Assembly: GCA_936450465.1 (NCBI GenBank)
Contig: OW388294.1
Location: 74,452,622-74,516,621 of the forward strand
Length of the DNA: 64,000 nt
Source of the DNA: Gibbula magus
Lineage: Eukaryota > Mollusca > Gastropoda > Trochida > Trochidae
Direction of reading: 5' to 3'
The notes below the pieces were generated by a model that was not told the origin of the DNA, did no database searches, and worked only from the letters and a program-made list of their open reading frames with translations. Shown piece by piece: positions 9,336 to 21,062 of this stretch (positions are counted from its first letter, which is position 1; every line of letters starts with the position of its first letter). The translations under genes and the position numbers were made by a program.

Positions 9336-12300
9336 GTTACAAGATACATGTAGAAAATATAATGAGCCTTTAATCCTAGATGTTGTGTATTTTGTTCTCG
9401 AATTCATATATAGGAGTTTTCATTTCATTCATAACAATTGAAAACAACCTTCAGATAGCATGTCCTAAAATATTATCGTAACCAACAACAACAAAAGACG
9501 GTACATTTACATACATGTCATTCGTGAAACTCAAACAATTTAATTGAACCTTACACGTATGTGTCTACAAGAATGCCATTCAAAGAAAACGATTCATAAA
9601 TTATCTTGTATTACCGCGTGCATAACACTCTTACCTTTAATATACTTCATACTCTCTCATGTAATATCTTTGTATTTTTTACTTGTAACCATTCATCGGC
9701 CAATCGGACCAATAGTTTATCCACAAAGAGACCTTCTGGTTTCAATATGGTTAACACTTCACACCTTATTTGATGTATCCTCACCCGCCCCTCTACCAGA
9801 CTGAATGAAGTAGAGTTGGAAGATACCGTATTTCCGTATTATAAGCGACCGGTTGTTTATCAACATATTCTCAGTATCGTATTGAAGCATTGACCTTGGA
9901 TTGGAAACCTTACGTTAAGAACTTCAGATCCAATAGTTATGGGGACCCGGTGCTTGGTCTTAAAGTTTGCTTTCGCATTGATACTGGCTTCTGCCATTCA
10001 CGTCTTCGTTAATTATTAGCATACGCAATATAGTGCGATGCGATATAGTGCAGGGACGATGCGAAGTTGCCACGTTACAATTACGTGACAACATGTCATT
10101 GCATCATCTACGTTAACAGGTCCTGGTATCTACGTTATAACAAAATTAACCTTCGGCCTTTCCCATGGCATCACTACAAGTATAGCCACCATATTTCGAC
10201 AATATCATCATTTCGCGTACCAGCAGCCTTTACATTCTTCGCCAGGCAGGGTATTTTATCCACTCTTTGAATTCGGTTTGTTCCGTTGATAACACAGAAT
10301 TCAAAAACACCTTCCAGCAACGTTAGATAACATGTGCAAGAAGGCTCTGATTCCACCTCAATGAGCATGTTGTGAAGTCTTCTGCGATTGGTCATCTATA
10401 TAGCCGTGACTCAAGGGCATAATTACATATAGAACGTCCTTAGTTCTTAGGACACACTTAGTCCGTTAAAGGGAGGGTTCTATTGGGGTATTTTTGGACA
10501 CGAAATTCGAGGGGACATTCCTGTTTATACATATATGTTATGAATACATGCTTTTTAAAAAACACTCTTAGTCCACTGCCTTAGTGCAGAAAACATATAC
10601 TAATTTTATTTTATGGTGTCTGCTTAGTATTAAGTAAGTGTCCTTAGTCGATATTTGAGTTAAGAGCACCTTAGGCTAATGAAGTTTTGTGCCAGTAAGC
10701 CGAGTGTGTAGTTACAGCGTATCTAGCAAAATGAGACGCATTGATTTCTGTCGTTTATAGGAATCTTTGGAGGAAGTACGACACACCAGCTTAGCGTGTA
10801 CGTGACGCACCTAGCTATCCGCATAGCTGTCTTTAGACGCTAATACACACTTCAAAAGATATTAATTTGGTGATTATTCAATAAGTGATTCAACACTGTC
10901 AACATTCACACAGTGTACGTTTGTTTCCGACCGAAGGCGATATCACAATGTAAACAGTACCTGCTGAACGTCGGCGCTTCGTTCAGAATGGCATGGTTTG
11001 AAATGGTGCTTTCCCTTTGTGTTTGGGGTCATGCATAAACCTGTGATATAGTGTTTTGATTACCTGTATGTAAAGTATACAGTTAATCTTCATTTAGAAG
11101 CATCACCCACAAGAAGAGAAAGGAAAGGAAATGCGTTGTTTAGACATGTCACTACAGTACTATATTGATTCTGTCCGAAATATATTCGGTATAATAACAT
11201 TATGAAAGATAATTTATCATGTCGGTTATACACAATACTTAATTTGTGATTTATTATGTGATCTTATACATCTGTCATATTTATATCGTTGTATAGTATG
11301 TTAATTAATTATTTGCTTTGAAAAAGTTGTACAGTTGTTTTACCAAACTATTCATGGTATCTGTATTAAATAGCGCTTGTGTTTCTGCTAAATACGCACT
11401 AACTGCATGATGTTATCATATCGTACTTATTTCAACGACTAGAGAACTTAGATATGCATGCCATTGTGAAATAAAGAATTAAAAGGAATCATTCAAAAAC
11501 GAAAAATGACACAATTATGGTTGAAACTGACAATCTGTTAAAGATGTATACAGTAGTTTAAAATACATACATGCATTATTGCATTATTTGGCTAAATCAT
11601 GTGATATCATTTACCTGAAATGACTAACGTTGCGATGTTAGGTTATCATCATGCCAACTGACAAATCTCATTCGTTGTACTGGCCAGTCGAACAAATTAT
11701 TTACCTGATTGCTTAAATGTACATGTATAAATCAAATTTACTTAATGGCCAGATATTAGTCTAAATTTATGTAATAATATTATCATGAATTTACATCCAT
11801 TTATATATATGATAACTTATCACCTCCCTAGTTGGTATAAGAACAGAACAGAACAGGTTAATGTAATTCAGATCAGTGACTAGAGCTCACAGAGCTCCTC
11901 GTCAAAGATACAAAAGCATTTATATTCAAAGTATGGAGGTCGGTGTCAACTAGTATCACTGAACAATCGATGAAATATCTCAAATGATCAAATCAAAACA
12001 TTTATTTTACCAAAACGACTTTAATATTTTCCGGTATCAGCTTAAACGTAAATAGTGACCTTGACGTTTCTCCACCTGTTAAATAGACATATGCTATTAT
12101 TAAATGGTCAGTCAAATATGATATTCATTAATTTCCTTAAACCCTTGATTTCACTTGGCAAAATGAGTATTGTTCCCCAGAGAGTCTATAAATACGTTTT
12201 GAATTTGTACCATCGGTCAAAAGGTATCATTGACTGTCTATTGAACACACTCAGAACAATCTGATAAAGGAAAGTCGAGAAACAATAGAAAGGTAAGGAC

Positions 12301-12809
12301 ACAATATTCCACACGCTATTTGTTCTCGATTATCTAGATGTCGCCCACCGTGACTCAACGGTTGATATGGTCAGGTTAAAAGGGACAGTGTCACCGCTAT
12401 AAATATCAACTGATGTGAAGTGATACTGCGAAAAATTCACTTGAATGAATCGCGGAATGACGACTACGGCAAGTATACAACGTGTTTGGCATAATATGTT
12501 AATTTCAAGCATATCTAATAACGGTTTTTAAACCACGATGTCATCAATGATTCGTTAAACAATCAGTAATTCCAACTCTGATCTAGTCAGTAATTATCCA
12601 AAACACTTGCAACAAATTAATGATAGTCTATATAAAGAGAACTAGTACCAATTCACAGATTTTCGGAGATTATCCTCTTTATTTGTAGTAATACTCATTA
12701 TAGACGACTTTCAGACTACCATAACTTGATAATTTTTTCTACTTACATAATATATATTTGACATCTAAATGACGATAACGATAATATTCTCTCTGTTAAA
12801 TTAATTCTA
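9336..12809. other. No supported genes
   Basis: AT-rich DNA. The motif CCGTATTTCCGTATTATAAG near 9827 resembles the terminus of pogo/Tc1-type elements, but no partner end was found. Nothing else is distinctive. Confidence 0.4.
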
Positions 12810-12943
12810 ATAGTAAACGCTAATTCCAGCCGAGGCCCGCAGGTTCGTTGCAAGGCATAGCCACAATGGTGTTGCGGGCTTTCACCCCGCAATAATACTA
12901 GCAGTCGTGATATAAATGAAATACTCTTCAAAGCGGCGTTAAT
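12810..12943 (+). mobile_element. SINE fragment, copy B (opposite orientation)
   Basis: Body sequence only: ATTCCAGCCGAGGCCCGCAG, CATAGCCACAATGGTGTTGC and AAGCGGCGTTAA match copies A, C and D in reverse. The tRNA-like head is missing. Confidence 0.7.
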
Positions 12944-13770
12944 CCTCAAATCCCAAATAACCTCCCTTCACCTCTTTGAAATGGTGAATGTCGATGGCGG
13001 TTCTTGAGAAGGACAATCAAAAGGAAATCTTACCAAAAGCATGATATGTACCGCACACATGAAGAAACAAGGCGTAGCGATATATAGATGCATTTCCAAA
13101 AGGATACTTACCAATGAAACTACATAGTATGAATATAGAAACATACACATACAAAATGTACTAACAACTGTACTTTCAGATACATCACAAATAACGCGTA
13201 GTTTGTGTAACAATGTGTATGAGAATGTTTGAACGACAGGGAACATAAACACATTGCCTATATACCGTCTACATGTAGAACTATTGTGATATGTGATGAG
13301 GAGAGAAAGTTGGTATTTTACCAAGGTCAGTTATACCAGTTAATTAGTATATAGATTTTATATTTCAGCATTTAAATACATGGTTTCGTATCACATTGGC
13401 AAATTGTAAGCTATCCTATTTGCAATAATGTGGGCAATTTCAGATATGAAAATAGATATACAAACATTTCTCTTTTTGCACCACAATAACTAGTAGACTA
13501 AGTATATAGATAAAGATAAAGGGTTATAGAGCATTCCGGTCATACAACTTCAATACTCGTGTAGAAATAACCAGATAGAACGGAGACACAGTTTAAATAA
13601 GTTTAACTCTTGTCTGAATTGACCATCGGGTAAACTAAGAATAAACGACGTTCAACCAACAGTGTACATGAACATGCGAGAATAAATGTACGGGTTTGTG
13701 TGAGAGTGAAAGAACACCAGTTTGCCATTAATACAGTGAGTGACATGTAGTTGCATTGGCTGAACACTAA
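12944..13770. other. No supported features
   Basis: AT-rich sequence; nothing recognised. Confidence 0.4.
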
Positions 13771-14139
13771 ACAGATCTGGAGAAGAGATCGGGCGAGTTG
13801 GGGGATTTACTCAATTCGGGTAAGTCGTTTATATCAGCTAAAATCAATACAAAAAGGATTTGACCAGATATTGACCTGTGATTTATACTGACAAAAATAA
13901 ATTCCTTTCTATTTCCAGCTCGTGTAAACAGTTTTGAACTTTTTGAATAATTTGAATTTGATGTTCGTTTTTGATAAATTGAGGATATACATTTTCAGTC
14001 AATGCATGAATAATAATGGTAGACTTACGTAATGGAGTTGAGCAAACGCTTCTTGACAAGCACGAGTGTTAGATCTTGCTGTCGGAAATGTCAGCATGTC
14101 CGTAGTCTGCTATATTGAAAGTGTCGTCTGCTATTTCAG

Positions 14140-14208
14140 CGTTGTCAGATCTCCCCAACGCTCAAGTGTGGGACCCCGGGGAACATCCAGCTCCGAGACA
14201 CGCTAGAG
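14140..14208 (+). CDS. Candidate internal exon, unknown gene
   Basis: This is a 69-nt segment (23 codons) between a good acceptor (CTGCTATTTCAG) and a consensus donor (GAG|GTAAGT). It is clearly richer in GC than its surroundings. It is open in two frames; one reads RCQISPTLKCGTPGNIQLRD. A donor at 13819 (CGG|GTAAGT) upstream and an exon-like segment at 14623-14684 downstream can be joined in compatible phase. I do not recognise the product, and it could belong to a non-coding transcript. Confidence 0.28.
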
Positions 14209-14622
14209 GTAAGTAAAACAATCCAACATATCACTTTCAAACTCAATACGCTTAAACTGAGATTGTCGTCTGCTCCGACCATTTCTCTCTCACACAGTGT
14301 TGTCTGCTAAATCTTATCTATTCAATATCCGTGACAGACTTGCAGACGAGCATATGTATGCAGGGCAAAACATTATACAAATATATTGATATATTCATTT
14401 AAAAGTCATTAAGAATATAACGAAGACAGACAGTCGCTATATATCGGTGTGCCACTTCCGAGATAAGAAGTGGGGCCTACTGTCACCGGAGTGGATTTCA
14501 CTGCAATACCTAACACAAACAAACTGCAGAGGTATACCCGAAAGTTTATCTACCTTCGGGATTGTTCAGGTGGATTACCAACCTGTTCAGGTAAAATATT
14601 ATCATCCGGGCTCTTTCAGTAG

Positions 14623-14684
14623 GCACATACAGCGGAGGATGACACCTGGCTTCTGAGGAGACGGCTGACGAGCACACTACAAAT
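14623..14684 (+). CDS. Candidate exon following 14140-14208
   Basis: It is bounded by CTCTTTCAGTAG and donor AAT|GTAAGT. In phase with the preceding candidate it reads AHTAEDDTWLLRRRLTSTLQ plus two bases. An alternative acceptor ten bases later (CACATACAG, exon from 14633) also keeps the EDDTWLLRRRL frame. A further 22-nt segment (15147-15168, ISSKLHK) fits the remaining phase. No family is recognised. Confidence 0.25.
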
Positions 14685-15184
14685 GTAAGTCACACAGGGT
14701 ATTCACAGCTCACGCGTGTGCTCATCAATGCCCGGTTGATGTCGGAACATCCCCGACATTTGGCTCCATCGACATAATGGACGGTTAAGTCTGTCCGTGT
14801 ATTTCACTTAATCGGATGGCCTCGGCAAAGATCAAGTTCTGCAGGTGTACTATTGTTCAAATTTAGAATCTGATTCCACTGGGAGTCCATTAAAATAAGG
14901 GAAAACGTTGTTCCCTTTCAGAGATCCTCTTATGAGAGTGTATGTTTGGATATTCCCAGATTTCATCGTATAATCATATCAACGTGTTTTCATACAACAA
15001 CAATTTCAAGAAGTATGAAACTTCAGTTGACAGTTTAAACTATTTGGGTTCAATTCCTCCCCCAGAGAAACACTTCTGTAGCTGTATGCGCCCATCACTC
15101 CTTCACTGGAGACTCTTAAAGTTTAAAACCGTGGAAATTATTTCAGTATCTCCTCCAAGCTCCATAAGGTGAATGGTGTATAGC

Positions 15185-18100
15185 TTCACCTGAAACTACC
15201 CGAGATGCGCGCACACATAGTAATGGAGTCTCCTGCATCTCTACTCGTCCTGGTAACTACTTGCCATGTTCTGTGTGACGTATGGACGTGTATGACCATT
15301 TGTACAAAAACAACAGTGTTTTTCTTTCAATCTGAGAATGTATGCTAATTCCCTACAAAACTTGTTCCCCTATTATGAACTGAGTTAATGTGAGAGTGAC
15401 AAATGAATGTGTAATTGATCCCCAATTCCTCCAACTCAACAACATTCCCTACAGGCCAGAACAAGCCAATGTCACTACTGCTCATACACTGTACATCAAA
15501 GAAGAATATATTGTCAACCGTTCATAAGAAAATAAAAAGTTGAACTTTCTCTTTCATATAGAGAGGAAGCGACATACCGCTCCACAGGGTTCGTAATTCA
15601 GAGTCTATTTATGTAATTGACCACCCATTTGAAACTATTAAATCAGCATTAGTTATAGTTGGTGAATATCGCCATGCGACTAACCCACAGCGGTGGGCAA
15701 ATAAAACATGCAAGTGTCTGTTTAATGGGGTTAAAATGCACATATCTGACTACCTAGGTTCGCGACAGTGGCCAATTCGCTTGCAAATTGATGTACAGCT
15801 ATTTACACACACGATCACCAAATAAAGATATCTCTTACTTCATGACCAGAATGTATAGTATTGCTGAATTAAGTCTGATTGCAATAAAAAGGGGGCTTAA
15901 ATTGTGTAAAGTTAAATTAAGATTTTCCCCTTGCTAGTTGTTGCCAATGCGTGGATCGACCACCGGCAAGTTCCCTCGGCTCATAATGTGGTTGTACTTA
16001 GAGAAATGCTGCAACCGTATGCCTAGATTTAAGACGGTTTCTTGGTGAATGTAAAAAATCTTTCAGATGTTGTTTGATCATGGCTTACTTTAAGTTTAAT
16101 GTCCCGCGATAAATCAAAGTTTACTGTATATTCACATGACATATGGCAGAGGCTGCATATCAACGCATGTAATGAACGGATAAGGTGGCAATGAATAACC
16201 CTGTAACGCACCTATGTGGACAAATATGTAATAGGTTAATTAGTTTTAAGTTCACATGCATATAGTTTTAAAATAAGTTTAATTGTTTTAATTATAAACA
16301 TTACTTCTGGTTTACATAGATCAAAAGATTTGTTTTTAGACTTTTACAGAATACATTTGAACATTATACATTATGCCAGTTTAAGTAATGAAGAGATAAT
16401 GAAGCAGAGCAAAACGTTGTAGAAAACCAAAATGCACCAATATAGATAATGCATTATTTATTGGAATTTGTAACTTATTTTCTTATTTGTATAACAATTA
16501 TTTTTTTTAAATGTCTTTTTTTTCTTTTTTTTCTTTTTTTTATATTTTATTTTTAGTTTCATGTCCATCCCTGTCCTTTATTCTGGTTCATAATTTAGTA
16601 AAAATAGATCTCTCATGAGACCGTCTAGGCAGATATGCATACTATTTATTTTACTATAAATTTATATAACCGTTTGAATTCACTCTCTTTCGAGATGTAT
16701 AGCATAAACTATGTCTGTGAGTTTATATTTGAACGTTGTTATTAAGTTGACAGTGTACCGCCTTACAGTACACCAGGTTTTAGTTCGATTTGCCGTTGAT
16801 TAGTTTATTAAGTTCTTATTGATGTAATTTTGGGGTTTTGTTCAAATCAAAATATCTTTGTTAACTTTGTTTCAAAACCTTAACACAATATTAACGCCTC
16901 TACTGAAATATACGGTTGCAATAGACAGCCATGTCGCACACCTAACACTAAACTTATCTTTAAATATCTTACACTTTTCGAGAGTCTATGATAAATATTA
17001 GGGGACTGGTAAGCACCGAACAATTGAAATGTATATGAACTATCTAATTGACTATCTAAGCTACAAGATCGTATTCATCATTTCATTTGGTTATAATATA
17101 TAGTGTTCATTGGTTATTGAACATATCCTATGTTACATAGTATGTGGTGATATTTATTTTATACTGTATAATGTGTATAGGAAGTGTAATCAAAAACTCC
17201 TACCTGGAGAGATCCTGTATCCAGTATGAGCAGCAGAATGTAAATAACTGATCAGCCTGCTTGAGTTGTAGACTGTCACCAAGTCGCTTGATCACTTTAT
17301 CAATTAACATGCCAGGCTAGTTGAATTATAACAAACTTTAAATACGTGGCATGTTTTCATATTCTGGATATGAAGGATATGAAACATTACAAATTATTGT
17401 TTTATGTATATTGTCTGAAGTAATATTCCATGATGAATGTTAGTTATGAATATTATGTGACAGTCTACAGGCGATCAGTCGTGTTACATCACACATGCTG
17501 AAGTTGTACTGAGCTTGGTTCAGTCTGCTGTTGATATAAATAGGTTGAAATACAAAGGTATGTTTATGACCGGTCAAGCGATGTAATACTTTAATGGAGT
17601 GTACGGAATCCAATATTTACAGGCAGTATTCACAATATTTCGTCAATATTTTGACTGTGTCCACCCATACAATTCATTATTATAGCACACAATGTTTATT
17701 TCTAAACGGAATTGTGCTGTTCTAACGGATTGTGCGAACTCGAATATTTGTACAAAGTGTGTCTGCTTCATTTCACTTGGGTGTTGCGTTATCACTTTCG
17801 TGCTTTCGGGGGCTTTTTGTGATATTTTCAATGCAGCTTCTCAATATTTAAAAAAAAATTGCTTATTTAAAAATCCTAGCTCATTCCTAATCCCTTCATT
17901 CTCTGAGAAATCAAGTGATTTGAAATTCTTTGAAAGCGTTTCAGAAGATCATGATTGTAGGGTGAAATAAATCCTTGATGTTTCTATTTTTCAAACTTAA
18001 CCAATTTCTAAATTCATCCAAATTATCCTTAGACTTATATTTCGTATAGAAAATTAGGGATGTTAGTTTCTCCACCATTACATATCGATATAATGTTGTG

Positions 18101-19549
18101 TTTACATGTCCACGAAACGTTTTTTTCTGTATATTTTAAACAATGATTGGAGCTATTGTTGAAAGAACGTATTTCTTATGATTCACTGAATTGCGAGTCT
18201 CAACAGCCATCATATATATCGCCATGTTTCGTCAATATTGTGACTTCAACTCTTACACACACCCTCCACGATAAGTAGCGCGTTCTGAATATGGTAAGCA
18301 AAAAGAACTGACTGAATCAATACGGGTTAATGGAGTGAATTACAAGGTATGATCACGCGGTTTAAACATACTGTACTGGGTAGACCAATTATTTACAACC
18401 TAACCGGTTTTATGGCTCAGTATTTGTATTTGAGGTGAGAATTCCATCGAACACTTTGCGATAAGATTTTCAATTTATTCATTAAACAAATATTTGTAAA
18501 AATTGTAGAGGTTTAAGTGACAATATACATAAATGTAATATATGATGTAATATATAAATATACAAAATATATAAAGTGCGATAATGTTTTGACAAGCCTT
18601 TACAATGTTACAATTTGTTCGAACTTTGGCTTGCAGCTTATTGTGTTTGAGTTGAGAAAGAATATAATTATAAACTGATGATATTTCTCATTTATCTCTT
18701 TATGTGGTTATATTTGCTAGATTTTACCTCAGTTTTAATCCCTTTTGACAATATATACAACCCAATAAAATATAACTTTTTGCAAATGCAAATGACAATG
18801 GATGTTATTTTATGATTTTGTAACTTTAAAGTAGTGTTTCCTGAATTAGTTAAGTCTTGTCACCTGCAGATCCTATGGTGTATTTATGGTATGGTTGAAC
18901 CCAAAGATTTGATTGTATCAGTTGAGAACGTCTTTTGCCAAGCCTTTTTTATTATTATTACTCTTATTTTGTATCCTTTCAATTTTTTTTATAAATTGTC
19001 CAACGACAAAATATAGCGAACCACGCTCACAACAGATGTGGATGACCCGGCATTACTGCGTATATGTATAAATTTAATTAAAACTCACGTGTGTTTATGA
19101 TGATGAGTTGTTGGTTTGTGATTTTCTTAACAATGTATCACTATTGATGTTGGGACCAGGACATATTGGATAAAATATCTATGTTAGTGTTTCCGGCGCA
19201 GCATGTGGTTAAAGGTAGACATGTTAGTACATAGTTTATAAGACTATCTGAACGAATCTGCTTTATATGTGAAGTATATATTCCCCCAGGTTATCTTTCT
19301 AATCAATGTAAGGTTAATAGATTAGATGGATATATGATTGCTGTACAAGCATGTGTAAGAAACTGAACGAGATAAGCTCATTCCTTTTTTTTCAAATTTC
19401 TTTTCGGATCTGTGGAAGGCACATGCGTTTGAGAAGCTTTCCCTTTTGATATTGGATTCAGGCGAAGTGATATGCTTTCCCCGTTGCTTTTTTAGCATGA
19501 ACGGAAATATCAATCTCTCTCCCGTGAGCATAGTAATGTTCACCATATG
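15185..19549. other. No supported genes
   Basis: AT-rich DNA with a T-rich run near 16500-16560. Small open frames (for example 17692-17970) carry no recognisable motif. Confidence 0.4.
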
Positions 19550-19560
19550 CATGAATATTT

Positions 19561-20305
19561 GAGGTGAGGTGAGATGAGTTGGGGTTTAAAGGGGCAGTAG
19601 CACGTTTTTTGCAAATTTTATTTTTTCAAATTTCTCATTTATAATGATAGTTTGTGTCATTTAAATGAACTTTAGAGGGTAAAACATCTTGTTACACAAA
19701 CCAATTATCCGTAGTGGTAATAACGATGTTGCGTATAAAGCAAAACTTGCATGGCGGCCATTTTATTGTGAACATATTTTATTATTTTGAATGACAAAAA
19801 CGATTCCCATGGCTTTACTGAGCCATGTGCACTCATTTTTAACTTGATTTTCCGAAGAGATAAGGGTGGTTTACGATTGGTGAAATTATTTTTCAAATAC
19901 ATTTCATCGACTTATTTGAGCGAAAAAACGTGCTACTGCCCCTTTAAATCCGCTTTCAAGAGTATTTCACTTATATCACGGCTGCTAGCATTATGGCCCG
20001 CAACGCCATGTGGCTATGCATTACTTATTATGGCCCGCAACGCCATGTGGCTATGCATTGCTTATCATGGCCCGCAACGCCATGTGGCTATGCATTGCGG
20101 TGAAACCTGATTCACCTGCGAGCATCGGCTGGAACTAGCGAACCATGGATGGTACTACGCTGACATTCAGTGTAGCATTGCACCCAAACCTGACTGCTGT
20201 AGAACAGTTCTCTACTGCAGACAAAGTTGCCATGCCCCTGGCGGGATTCGAACCCCGGACCTCTTGATCCAAAGTCAAACGCACTAACCATTGCTATCCC
20301 GCCAC
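19561..20305 (-). mobile_element. Full-length SINE, copy C, interrupted by a MITE
   Basis: The element is flanked by the target duplication CATGAATATTTGA (19550-19562 and 20306-20318). The tRNA-like head lies at 20303-20237 on the minus strand with B box GGTTCGAATCC; the opposite end is GAGGTGAGGTGAG. Two later changes are visible: a TTAA MITE at 19590-19943, and a 36-bp segment (ATGGCCCGCAACGCCATGTG...) present three times in tandem at 19992-20100. The minus-strand open frame over the head (GPGFESRQGH) is a usual by-product of such heads. Confidence 0.88.
19590..19943. mobile_element. TTAA MITE, copy 1 (354 bp)
   Basis: Terminal inverted repeats begin AGGGGCAGTAGCACG and match over about 21 bp. 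TTAA is present on both sides (19586-19589, 19944-19947). The empty site is known from SINE copy D (GGGTTTAACGCCGC), so TTAA was duplicated on insertion, as with piggyBac-type transposases. There is no coding capacity. Confidence 0.88.
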
Positions 20306-20344
20306 CATGAATATTTGACATGTCCCAATTGTATCTTGAGACTA

Positions 20345-20668
20345 CTACTTTACAAGGTCTATGAGATCTGGAGATAAGACAAACTGATATGGTTTCACCA
20401 ATACATGATCTTCTAGCAAGTGTAAGATATCCCGAGAATGTATGAAGTGTTCTGGGTTAGTTGATCCCTCACTTCGCTGCAATATGATTCTTCTGTCAAT
20501 ACTGTAGGGATAGGAAGGGATATCCTTTGTGTTAAGGTTCACACTTGTTCTCTTAAATTGTTTACATTGGGGAATTAGGTGAACACTAGTGTAGGGATTT
20601 AGACATACACGAAAAGGGAGAGGTCTTGCAAAGTTTATCTTTCTTTGGCAATACTGAGTCTTAAGCAC
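20345..20668 (-). other. Unassigned open frame, possible terminal exon
   Basis: The last ~50 codons follow a strong acceptor-like tract (CCCTTCCTATCCCTACAG) and end ...LVKPYQFVLSPDLIDLVK then TAG TAG. The frame lacks an ATG. Its phase does not fit fry exon 41, so it is not an alternative fry end. I do not recognise it, and chance is possible. Confidence 0.2.
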
Positions 20669-20819
20669 TTATGAATATTCATACTTTGAATCAATACTTA
20701 TTAGTTTAGGACCATGATGTAGGGTGTATCTAATAAATTTAAACTGTTAAGGAAAAACATTCAATCATGACACATGATGTTGTTACAATGTTGAGTCTTA
20801 GTTCAGCAACAAGGAACAT

Positions 20820-21062
20820 GACTTGCTGGATTGGTGACTGGCTTCATTGCTGAATACAATGATAGTGTAAAGGGTTGATCCCCTTGCTGGATTGGTGACC
20901 GGCTTCATTGCTGAATACAATGATAGTGTAAAGGGTTGATCCCCTTGCTGGATTGGTGACCGGCTTCATTGCTGAATACAATGATAGTGTAAAGGGTTGA
21001 CCCCCTTGCTGGGTTGGTGACCTGTTTCATTGCTGAATACAATGAAAGTTTGAAGGCTTGAT
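20820..21062. repeat. 61-bp tandem repeat, about four units
   Basis: The unit TTGCTGGATTGGTGACCGGC ... AAAGGGTTGATCCCC repeats every 61 bp; the last unit is the most diverged. Confidence 0.9.

Noticed and set aside
20112..20321. Minus-strand ORF with GPGFESRQGH
   Set aside because: It is the translation of the SINE tRNA-like head, a common false gene.
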